From the NCBI GenBank assembly GCA_023525975.1, contig CM042029.1, positions 83,682,849 through 83,746,848 of the forward strand: a stretch of DNA of 64,000 nt. The letters are read 5' to 3'. The stretch is from Smallanthus sonchifolius (lineage: Eukaryota; Streptophyta; Magnoliopsida; Asterales; Asteraceae). This document shows, in pieces, positions 24,001-35,329 of this stretch (position 1 is the first letter of the stretch; each line of letters begins with the position of its first letter). The notes beneath the pieces are model-generated. The model did no database searches. It was given only the letters and a program-made list of their open reading frames with translations, and was not told the DNA's origin. The translations under genes were made by a program, and so were the position numbers.

Positions 24001-26670
24001 AGGAGCGCGCAAGAACATGTATTAAAGTTTTGCGGTTTCTGCTGTCGAATTTTATAGACAATATAGCTAATTTCAAATTATATATGTTTGCTGTAATAAG
24101 AAGTTATATGAAGAATGGCGTTTTTAGTATATTCATTCACTAAAATGGTAAAGGTGGCAAAAAATGTCTTGTTTTATGTAGTGCATGCACTATTGGTGCC
24201 CTTGTTATTTGAACAATGTGATATGATCATGAAGTTGTATGGATAAGAAGTTTTCAGTTTTCACAGTTTAAAATTAGCAGCTGAATCAAACTTTTTCTTC
24301 CCAACACATTAGGTTATCGTTAGTTTTTTTTTAACAGCAAATTTATCATACTCTTACTCCTAAATACACCAAATAATTCACCCCGTGTCTGGGTTTAAAC
24401 TCAGGACCTCTCATCTAACAGACAAGAGCATTTGTCAAGTAGGCTAGAACATGAATGTTTAGTTTGCTATAGCAGTGCATAGAACATGAATGTACAAAAG
24501 ATAGAATAAAATCAACTTGGTTGGCTAAATGCAAGATATACCAACTGTAGCCAATGGATCTTTAGAGCTTGCAAACAAGTTCAAATCAAAGCTCAGTAAT
24601 TAGGATTACTGAACCAACTACATTTGTACACAGACTGATCAATTGACTGAGGTTTAATGTTCTATTGTTCGTAAGTGACAAAATAAGGTGGAAGTTGTTT
24701 CTATATTATGGTTGAAGTCTTACATCTTTATCTTTTTTATATGACAGGCCTAAGCCAACACTTAATCTTGAAAAGTGAAAATATATAGAGTGAATACTAT
24801 TAAATTAAACAGCTAAGTAAGTAAGTAATTTATGATATCCACGATTGAGCCAGAGAAATAGAAAAAAAAACCCTTAATTAACTCAAGTTAATATTTCCTG
24901 GCTGAGGATTTGTATGATTAACAAGAGAGACAAGTAAAAAAAATGTTGGGGATGCAGAGGATAGTAACTATTGTCTCATCAAAATCTTTATTTATTAGAA
25001 ACAAAGGAAAACAATTTTTTTTGTGAGCTTCAGAAATATTCGGTGTTCAAATATCTATCAATCGATTTTAGATTTCTCTGGTTCATGTCGGCCCAGATCA
25101 CATAATAAAAAGAGTTAACATCCTCCAAAAATGCATAAAAACCCTCTAATCTAAACTTCTCCGAGTCTCCGCTTTATCCATTTAATCTCATATCAACCAA
25201 CAAGTTTCATCAAACTTCAGATTTCATATACAAGAGTACATTATTCAATCAAAATACCAAATAGTTAATTTTAAACTTTAAGTTCTTTAACCAAACATGA
25301 AGGAATCAAATAATAAAAAATTATATAATCAATCACTATGAACATTCAAGTAAACATGGTCTTTCAAGTTGGTCTGGTATTTTGAAATTGAGAGGAGATT
25401 AGGGTATGAGTAAATGACTAGTTGGCTTTAAAGTTTAATACTGGGTGAGTTAAAAAAAATGGATAACTGGGAAGATAATTGGGTAATGGATTTAATAATT
25501 TATAGATTTTATTTGTTAATTTAAATGAGATTATATTTATTTTTCAATCTAAATCTAAACTATTAACAAACAAGTAAACTTTTTATTCAACACTTGTATT
25601 ACACGGTTTTATAAACATAAACTTTTTATTACTAAATATATAATATTATATTTATTCAACCCGTTTAATACACGTGATTCTAACCTTGTAAGTAATATTG
25701 TATTATTAAAAAGTTTTAAATTAATTTTTTGAATGTATTTTCGGTATACAAAAATTGTGGGTGTTGATCTCGATTATATATAATATTGTACAAGGAAAAA
25801 ACCATATTACAACTACTTTTTCTTAACATCAAATGTCCAGATACCCAGAATCATCCTGACAAACGGATCATCCAATCGTTTAAAGAACAGAATCGTGGTG
25901 ATCCGGCCCCACACCCAATAGAAAACCCACAACTGGGAGAACCCGTTGCCCCAACCTGAAATATTTTGTGTTTTTGAAACCCGTTTTTTTTCGGTTTTTG
26001 GTTTTCGTGATAGATTCAGATCAGTTTTGGTTTTTTCGGTTTTAAAATATGGGTTTGAAATTTTTAGGCTAAAAAAAAGCCTCAAAATAATGAAGTGAAC
26101 CTAATTTTTTTTATTTACTAATGTTTAATTGATTATTTTACATTTCGACCTAAATTTTTTTATGATTCATAAAATTTCATTAGTAACTATAAGCATGTGT
26201 TTCTAACCTAGTATGTGTGTGCATATATAATAAACAAAGATAAAATAATTCAAGCCAAACCTAGCTGGTTCAATTTGTAAACAAGCTGATTTCTAGCGAG
26301 TTTTTTTCAAGTTCTTTCCGAACAAGCTTCAAGCTGTTTAAACGGTACCTTAATTTTTTTGTAATAGTTTTATTTTTCAGAATAAATTTGCAAGCACCCT
26401 TACATGTAACAAAGTCTTATTGGTTAATGATAGTTTCCATTTTGATTGGTTGATATTCTAGGGGAGGGATGGGTGATTGCTTGGCATAGACAAAACACGG
26501 ATATATAGTATATAATAAATAAATATTTTTTTCTGTCACATATCGTCTCCATGTTTATTCTTATCATTTTTCATGTGTCTCTTTTTTATTAAATACATCT
26601 GTATCTTTTAATAATATGGAATTATAAAAAAATTATTAATTGTACTAATAAAACACATTTATTTTAAATT
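24001..26670. other. Gene-free AT-rich DNA
   Basis: No coding frame is convincing. A SINE- or retroposon-like scrap lies at about 24325-24480, with a T run, AACAGCAAATT and GGGTTTAAACTCAGGACCTC. The 90-codon minus-strand frame at 25813-26085 is low-complexity Lys/Thr-rich sequence and probably chance. Confidence 0.55.
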
Positions 26671-27745
26671 AGAGTAAATTTAAAATTATGTCCTTTAACT
26701 TTTTAAAAAATTGCAAGTTATGTCATTTGGCTTTAAAAATTACATTAAATGTCCTGTTTTTGAAACTTTTGTATGCATTCAGTCTTTTATACTAACTGAT
26801 GTTAAGTTTTTCTATTAAGTTTATTAATATACAAACACACATAAAGGTAATACGGTCATTTTACGTTATAAAGGACAAAAAGTGTAACTTAAAACCCAAA
26901 TATTTTTTTATTTTACACTCTCACTCTATCTCTGCTCTCTCAACCTAGAAAAACACAATCAACATAGATCATTTTCATATCTTTTCACCATACAAAAGGG
27001 TAAGACGTATCTTCATCTCTTCCGGTAGTATTTATCATCATCATTCTTCACTTCCTTTCTTGCAGTCAACAAAACTATAATTATAAACTTAACACATGTT
27101 GCCCCGCCTAAGATAATTGCAACTATTCACCCACCATTAAACTAACAAGTTCTGGTCGGATTGAAATTCAGGGAAGCCACCGTTAAACCCACCTACGATA
27201 GAGACGGAATTGAGGGTTTTTTAAGATAAAACTGACTTGGGAAGATGGGGGCAAAATCGGATTGAAACAATGATATTGATTTTTGGGGGCAAATCGAATT
27301 GAAGTTCCTATTCACAGAAAACAATAAGGTTGAATTTAAGCATCTGGGATTCAAACCCCTTTTGCCGTTAAACGCTAGAACCGAGAGGAAATGGCGTTCA
27401 AATGAAATTGCAACATAAGCTTCAGTGGCATCTTGGTGAAAAATATTTGAAGCAAACCTAAAGAGAGTTTGGGAGAGAGAGGGGGTTAAAGAGAAAGTAA
27501 ATATAAATATATAAATTTGTTTTATTTAAGTTACACTTTTTCTCCTTTATAAGATAAAATGACGATATTGTCCTCACGTGCTTTGCACGTGACTGAAGTT
27601 AACACAGAAAATTAACACCGGTTAGTGTAAAGGACTAAATGTGTGCAAATGTTTTAAAAAAGGACATCCAGTGTAATTTTTGAAATCAAAAAACATATCC
27701 TGTAATTTTCTACAAAGTTAAAGGACATAATTTGTAATTTACTCT
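26671..27745. mobile_element. DNA transposon-like element with ~230-bp terminal inverted repeats
   Basis: The left end (AGAGTAAATT...ATTATGTCCTTTAACTT) is matched, inverted, by the right end over roughly 230 bases with mismatches, including inner blocks such as AAAAGTGTAACTTAAA. TTAAATT flanks it on both sides (26664-26670 and 27746-27752), though AT-richness weakens the 7-bp TSD. The 600-bp middle carries no transposase. The long TIRs suggest a Mutator-like or foldback non-autonomous element. A related end lies at 48660-48895. Confidence 0.72.
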
Positions 27746-28019
27746 TTAAATTATCTCTTATTATAAAATTTTTTTGAAATCTAATGTAACTTTTATTTTC
27801 ATCAAATAATAAATGAAAGTCAAATTATATTAAATACTATTAACGTATTTTCGAAACTCGACTATCTATTAATTTTTAAATATTTTGAATTTTGTTTTAT
27901 ATCTTTAATATATGTAATACATTTTTATATCTGTCAAATATATATACATAAAGATTTAAAAAATTTATGTATTGATATTTTTTACCCCGTGTGTAGTACA
28001 GGGGATCTAAGCTAGTTGC

Positions 28020-28340
28020 ATATATATACTAACCAAATAGTACGATTAGTCGGTGATCCAAGGTTTTCTTTTTTTTTTCCTTTAACGACCTACGAATACA
28101 ATAAGCTTAGCCACCTAGGTAAACACATTGGCGAAAGGTCACCCAAGCCCGTAAACACAAACAACGATGGTAACCCGGCCCGCGCATCATTCCAGGAGAA
28201 ACTCACCACCTAAAGGTCCATTGTGGTAAAACCTCTTGCTCACATGAACATATTACACCAAGTGAGACTCGAACCCATGGCCTCCACATTGGAACGAACT
28301 GCCACCTAAACCAATTGATCTGGGCTCATTGGCTTCTTTT
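28020..28340 (-). mobile_element. tRNA-derived SINE
   Basis: On the minus strand a tRNA-like head (GCCCAGATCAATTGGTTTAGG) is followed by a B box in GGGTTCGAGTCTC (28264-28276). The body then runs to an A-rich tail at about 28070. The boundaries are estimates. Confidence 0.5.
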
Positions 28341-31184
28341 TTTAGTTTTTCGTATTTAAGTTTTGTGTAAAGAATAAATTTATAGCCTCCTAAGTAGGGG
28401 TGAGGAAAAATGTCACACCCCCAAAATCCACTAATAGAGTTTTACAGCAAGGAGTGTGACAAAACATGATCGTCGTCATTAGTTACGTTGAATGACACTA
28501 TATGAGTTTTAAAAATACCATTAAATATTAAAGTAAATGCGGAAGCGTAAACGTTAATATTAAATCCAAAGTAATTACACGCAACAAAAGCGCCAAGTAA
28601 TGTAAATAATGTATAACAAATCATTGTTCACTTAATGATAAAACCAATGCGACTCCATGATGCATCCTAGTCCTGATGTGTACCATAGTGATCTGAGAAA
28701 ACATTCTTAAATTGTCAACACAAGGTTGGTGAGTTCATAGGTTTGTAAGTAAATAAACTGTTTGAGTGTTTGCAGAATCCACATACATAAGTCACACCTA
28801 TTGTTAGCAAGACAAAGTACAAGTTACTCTAATCGTTCACAACCGAAGCTGACTGTTTGTGTTTGAATGCCTTTCTTCATTACTAACATCAACAATATTT
28901 CCAAATGGTTAGGACAATTTACATCCGTTCGACCTCCATTCGAGCTAGCACGATGTTACACCTGGGTTTCAGGACACCCTAGGTTTGTGACCAGATTGGC
29001 ATCTCCAATCTTATTTTAATTAAAAATTAGAGTTAGTTTAGCAGCGGAAATACTTTTGGATCGAACTTGTAATAAATCTCAACTCGAAGATTGATATTGT
29101 ATATTTTCCAAATCCGGGTATAAATAAAATACCATTTCATTTCAATGGAGATTTAAATACCAATTTTCTATACAAAACCATGGTCCACGACCATTTACAT
29201 GTCACCTGCGTAATCAGGGTAAAACTAGAGCCACAAGGTAGTTGGCATGTGCCTAGGGAGTTAACCATGTCTAATACTAAGCTATACAAGCATTGGTATC
29301 TAAGGGTTTTACCTTCCGGCACCTAACCCTGTGTACTAGGGAGTATCCATATTTAGGAAATCGTCATCCTAAATATCTCCTCTTTTTTTATCACTGCAGA
29401 GTTATCTCTATGCTATTAGCACATAACCTTGTCAAAATATTTTATGTACACCTTTATCCCCAAGACTATCCCGTAGGACTAGCCTTAGATAATCATTGAT
29501 TACCTGAAGAACATTTAGAAAATAAAATGTCAGCACGAACGCCGGTGAACATGATTATCATGACCAGTTTCATTTGGCAAATACAGTATCAAAACATTTA
29601 ACCATAATGCAGGTACAATCTACCATCCAGCAGAACTATTTCATCTGAGTGTACAACCACTGTATACACCAATAATTTCCGTAATAGGACTATTGGCATT
29701 ACTAGACTTACTTACGGCGACGTCCCTTAACCGAGACCCCGTCTTACATCCAGTTACAGACAATTATCAGCCCCAATATGGGAATTTCACCCATAAAGCG
29801 TGTATCCCTTGATCAAGTTTTACGTATACTTATGGCCTGAATGTTTTACGTAGACACCCTTATGCATCAAACTTTTGAATACCAGTATTGTCATTTCGTA
29901 AACGTAAAACTTTCAAAGTTTTGAAAATAAAATACAGATAAAAATATTCACCTTAATAATAGCTCGATCTTATCTCAGGTAATCCGTATAAGCTTAGTGT
30001 AAACCTTAAAGCAAGTTCTAAGTTATGTTAGAATCTTAACGCACGAATACAGAAATAAATGAAAGGGCGGAAATAAGCGAAAGTTAGATATTTTACCGAA
30101 ACGAGGGCACGAGTGTAATGAACCAAATTTCATATTTGCCCCATAATATAATAATAATTATATTGTAAGGGGGTATATTTATATAAATTGAAGTTGGAGG
30201 TATTTTGTAAATGGTGGAAACTTGTAGTTTTGGAGCAAGGAGTCAAAATTACAAATACAGGGATTGATCTTGTAATTGGCTCAAACCTGATTTGGGTGGG
30301 GGATAAAAATGGCGACACACACTTTTACAAGAGTGTGTGTGCCGTGATTTGCATGGAGAAAAAAGGAAGAGGAGTCTCAAGATCAAATCTGGAAGTTGGA
30401 GCTTGAATTTGAGGGTTTTGATCCACTCAATCCATTCCTAAACATCAAGTAAGTGCTCTATCATCTCCTACATCCACCATTGTTGGTGTTCTTGAGGTTT
30501 TTGAGGAAAAACGGATTTGGGGCTGCTTTGGATGGAATTGGTGAAAGATAACTTGAAATAACTTGTTATCTAGCTTGTCTATTGTTGATTAGTGGTTATT
30601 AACATCCAATTTAATGATTTCAAAATTAGGGTTCTTGAGACCCAAATTGGGGATTTCGTAATTAAAGGTGTTTAAATGGTAAATTGAGTATGGATAAGTG
30701 TTTATGGCGTAATATAAATACATTTTCATTTATAAAACTCAATTAAGTTGGTGACTTCTAAATTGATGAAATTGTGGAATTTTGGTTAAAACCCAAACGG
30801 GTCAACTTGGGTGTGTTGTTGATATTTGTGTTTATATGGGCGAATATTGTGGTTGGAGCTAAGACTAATGAGGATGTTAGTCTTAGAAGAGTGTTGTATC
30901 TCAAATGGTGTACGTTGAGATATTTTGATTACTAAACAAGATGAATTGTTTAGGTGATGAAGACGATGAAGGCGTTAGCTATGATGTCCGATTGGAATCT
31001 TCATTGGCAAAGGTAAGTGTTTTGCACTTACTTAGTAGTAGATAAGTTGTGGTTACATGTAAATAGATGTATTGTCATTTTTATTTATATGTTGTATGTA
31101 GATTTTGACTTATGTGATAAATGGTCAAAGTAAGTGTGGATGTGGTAGGATTGTTGTAGTTGACTTAATGAGGAACTAGTCAAA

Positions 31185-31760
31185 CTGATGAATGACACTT
31201 GGTAAAAGTGATGTAATTGTACTATGTGGAATATTGCCAACCTAAACGTGGTAAATTGGTGTGATTAACTAAGTATGGCATATAGTCAAACTAAAATGTA
31301 GAATGTGGTAATATGATGTAAATTGACTTATTGTGTATTAAGTCAAACCATTGTAGATAACGGTGAAATTGGTGTAATTTGACCTCAGGGGTATAGGGTC
31401 AAACTATTATGTGAAATTGGTGTAATTTGACCTTAATGGTACAGGGTCAAACTATTATATTGAAATAGGTGTAATTAGACTATGTGGTTAATAATCAAAC
31501 TTGAATATGCAAATGTGGTAAATAAGTGTAATTAGACTATGTGATTAATAGTCAAACTTAAATGTGCAAATATGGTAAATGTGTGTAATTAGATTTATGT
31601 GATTAATAGTCAAACTTGATAGTGCAAATGTGGTAATTAGATGTAAATTGACTGGTGATTAATGGTCAAACTAATGGGTGATATAGGGTTAAATGGTGTA
31701 AATGACACAATGTGGTCAAGAGTTAACCAAAATATAGAATGTGGTAACATTAGACTAAAA
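31185..31760 (+). repeat. Degenerate tandem array inside the innermost solo LTR
   Basis: Units of roughly 55-65 bases repeat the pattern GGTGTAATTAGACTATGTG...TAGTCAAACTT...AAATGTGGTAAA about nine times with drift. Each carries a GTCAA core, the reverse of the TTGAC W-box core. Confidence 0.65.
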
Positions 31761-31814
31761 TTGACTTAATGTGGTGAAAGTCAACCGTTGGTAATAAAAC
31801 GGTAAATTGGTTGA

Positions 31815-31985
31815 CTACATGAAGTGTGGATACTTCATGGAAGTGTAACGCGAAGTGTGGCTACTTCACGGGTGGTAATGAGGTTAAGTACCTCACGGGT
31901 GAAAGTGAAGTCAAATACTTCACGGATGACATGAAGTGTGGATACTTCATGGGTCGACATGTAGTCAAATACTTCATGCGAAAAA
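31815..31985 (+). repeat. Short array of self-complementary units
   Basis: About five units of 30-40 bases such as GAAGTGTGGATACTTCATG pair GAAGT with ACTTC within each unit, so each can fold into a small hairpin. Confidence 0.6.
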
Positions 31986-32854
31986 GCGAGTGGTAGTTCT
32001 CGCAATAGATATGTGGATATGTCAAACTGATGAATGGTGAAATGTTAGGACTTGTATGAGTCATTACATGTCTTAAGTATGGTTCTTATTATGCCTAAAC
32101 GATTATATGATTGAACTTGAAGTTAAACATTTCAAAAGTAGAAAACGAGTAGTGGTACTCGGGTTTGGGGATTGATAATTAACCAATTCATGTTAGTAGA
32201 TGTGGGTGATCAAATATGTGGTTTAAACATCAGATTATGAGGGTTAATAGCTTAAATATGCAAACGGGTCAGTCGAGGGGGGGGGTTGCAAAGGCTGAAA
32301 ACTGAATTTTGGCCCTTTGGACCTGCTGCCTGGCGTATGATACGCCCAAATGGTTCTGGGAGATGCTGGAAATTTCGGGTTTTCGGGGTTTTGGTCGGTC
32401 GTTGTTATTGGGACTTGTGGGAGGTCCCTGAGGCTACTTATCTTTACTAACCATTTCAAATTGATGTTTTGAATGTAGGGAAAGCTCCGAAGTGATCTCG
32501 GGTCTCACATCAAGTGGATTGGATTCTCGTGGACATGTTTTGTAATTAGTTTTCATTAATATTCTCGTATAGTGTCTTTACAAACTATTTGGGGTTGTAC
32601 AAGTTGTGGATAACTTGTTGGTAACTTTTGCTAAACTATAGCTTAATACGTGTTTGTAAAACTTAACGTGTGGATACGTTAAATGTGTCGTTTTAGGACC
32701 TAACTTCCGCGTTTTTTTAAAAGTTTAAATTGGGTTGGATTTTTGGGTGTTACAACGAGAATCGAGGAATCTGGCCTCCAAGACGTTAGGAGTCGGTTGT
32801 TTGTTGTGTGCACAAATGAGAAACCGTGAGTGGCTATTTATAGTTGGCCAGACC

Positions 32855-33170
32855 AACCCGTAGCGGACCGTTAGCCGGGGTGGTGGCGGTCCGCTACCGC
32901 CCGGGGCATGCGTCAGCCCTACGCGTCTTGTCCTGATTGGACCGATCCTCATATTTCGGCTAGCGGACCGTTACGGAGGGCGTGGCTATCCGCCACGGTG
33001 ACACGCCTCAGAATTTGGAGTTGAGTCATTAGACTCGTGGCGTCACGAAAAGTTGCGGCTGGATTGCTGCTAGCGGACCGTTACCCAAGTGGTGGCGGTC
33101 AGCCACCCAACCTTGAAGCCTGTAGCGGACCGTTATGGAATACGGTAGCAGTTCGCTACCAATCAGCTTT
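32855..33170 (-). repeat. Inverted-repeat array upstream of LTR TATA box, four units
   Basis: Four units pair AGCGGACCGTTAxC with a partner such as GGTGGCGGTCCGCT, spaced about 70-100 bases apart. In the element's own sense they lie just upstream of the TATA box at about 32835-32844. The same array occurs at 45138-45515. Confidence 0.75.
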
Positions 33171-35329
33171 CCCAAATTTTCATTTTTAACCCTTGAATCT
33201 TAGGGATTTGACAATTCCAATCCCTAGGGTTTTCATTTTACCAAAAGAGGACCTCGGATTTGGCTTGGTGTTACACGCGACTAGCCCGGGTGAGATTTTT
33301 CAGACCCTGTAGTACTACTCAAATTTCCTCGATATACACCTAATACTAGCGGTTCGAAAATGTAAGGACTTAGTATGTTATGTTAGCGCTTAAGTAAACA
33401 AGTGGTAATGAAATATTATGTGATTTGTGTTTCTTTGTCTACATGTTTCTCTCCTAACGGGAAAATAAGTAAAGGGGTCGTGAAACTCACCTTAGAGTGC
33501 ATGCCAAACTACAAGTGTTGTACCGGCGGTCTGTTAAAGGGTACCTATCATGTATAAGTCTATAAGTGTATGTTCGTGTTGGGTCATATGAACCCTTACT
33601 ATCCAAACAATCCAATTGTTTATAGGTTTTGAAAAGACTAACATGTTTGACTAGTTTGTCCAAGTTTGACTTTTGTTAACCAAGTTGACCCGACGATTTC
33701 TACAAAATAATACTTTGGCATGCTTTAGTACATTCATATTAATCTACTAGTGTCACCTCACATCATTATGCACATATCAAACTCATACACAATTTGTAAC
33801 GTTTTAATAAAGTTTCCTCTTTAGGAAAACCTATGATCTCTAGTTTTGTTAACGAGATTCAACGCATCACAATAATTTCATACAACCTAACTTGCATGAT
33901 TACAATCATAAACATCATCAGTTACATCTAACATCTAACATGAAATTCTACAACTTCACATAATAAAAAAGATTCTTCTTTAGACATGTTATGGATCATA
34001 CATGTTTAGGGTTTCATCATAATCATCAAATAGATACAATAACATCAAACAAATAACAAGTCACCAACTTTTTTACAAAAATTCATGTTTGGATGAACTA
34101 GGGTTTCATTCTAAACCATGGGATCATAAAAGTGATGAAATTGGATAGGATAACTTACATAGGAGTGTTAACAATGCCTAGGATAGACCAATTACAAGTT
34201 TAATTGCAAGAATAAAGATCAAATGGAGGGTGTTTGAGGTTGATGTTGATCTCGGCATCAAGGGAGGTGTTGGGGCTGATTATTTTCAAAAATAATATAT
34301 ATAAACAAGTAAAAATCCTTACTTGATCCATTAGAAACAAAGATTGATGCTACAATTGCTCAAGAAAACCAACGATTGCGAAAAGGAGGTCGATCTAAGA
34401 ATGGTTTGATGTGGAGAGGGGATTTACGATTTCAATAAGGGTGCGTGGCTGAGTTATTTCAAAAATAATGATAATAGGGTTTAGGTTTTTATAATTGCCT
34501 TATATATTAACTCCATGGGCCACAAAATGGATAAAAATATAAGTCTACGAGGCCCGTTGACTCATTAAATGATTTAAAATGCATTTGATTAAATATAACA
34601 ATGTAAAATAGTTTCTAATAAATATTTTATAAAACTCTATTTATAAAAATCACTAAAGAAGTAAAAATCACATCGCTACGCGCAAACGTACGCGATTTCA
34701 CAAAATTATATAGTTTACGCATAAAATCACATAACACGTAAATCTACACAATTTATACTAAATATAAATTAATAATTGTTCAAAATATTATTTTTAGTTA
34801 ATCACCAACGTTCGGGGACATACTCGTGCGATTCGGTAATTCTTCGAACTACCGTTACGTGAGTGTTTGTGCGAATAACCGACAACTTAATTAATCCTAT
34901 TTAAGTGTAATGCATGAATAAATGTTTGAGATAACTGAGTTTTTGTTAATGGAGTTAACATGAAAATGCCGGGTGTCACAAAAAACTCAAATAATCAAAT
35001 CATAATTGAAATAAGCTACTTAAAACAGATGATTTAGTTACGATTAAAAAGCTGATGATTCGATTAAAAAGTCGATGATTCGTCCCCAAGAGACCATAAT
35101 TAGGTGCCTCCTGTAACCAATAGATTGAGTGTTCAAATCCTGCAATGTACAAGTATAGGTGGTTAAAAAGAATTAGGTGTTGTATAAAAAAAACTGATGT
35201 TTTTGTTATGATTTTTTTGATAACCGACTTTTATGGTTTGTTTATAATTGCATGTGTATTAATAACTGAACCACCATAAATCCATATACTTTTTTAACTT
35301 TTAAAACATAATATGAGTATACGCCAGAA

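Larger units (their letters stand above)
30114..32754 (+). mobile_element. Solo LTR (innermost of three nested), 2.64 kb
   Basis: It begins TGTAATGAACC and ends GGGTGTTACA, with a perfect TSD ACGAG at 30109-30113 and 32755-32759. It has a TATA-like TATATAAA near 30178, a strong hairpin (CACACACT / AGTGTGTG) at 30309-30343 that would fall in the leader, tandem repeats in the middle and the palindrome GGCGTATGATACGCC near 32333. There is no coding region. Confidence 0.88.
28954..33275 (-). mobile_element. Solo Ty3/gypsy LTR (middle of three nested)
   Basis: Ends in plus coordinates are TGTTACACC and GGTGTTACA, with flanking CACGA (28949-28953) and CGCGA (33276-33280), a 5-bp TSD with one mismatch. 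The outer LTR resumes across it. Without its own insertion it is about 1.68 kb and aligns with the LTR at 44064-45630, sharing the TATA region and the inverted-repeat array. It is in minus orientation: the TATA box reads CTATAAATAG near 32835-32844. Confidence 0.85.
28411..34980 (-). mobile_element. Solo Ty3/gypsy LTR (outer of three nested)
   Basis: Minus-strand ends are TGTGACACCCGG at 34980 and GGGGGTGTGACA at 28411, flanked by AAAAA on both sides (28406-28410 and 34981-34985). After removing the inner insertion about 2.24 kb remains. It matches the minus-strand 5' LTR at 15984-21444 in several blocks, so the two belong to one family or close relatives. No gag or pol lies next to it. Confidence 0.85.
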
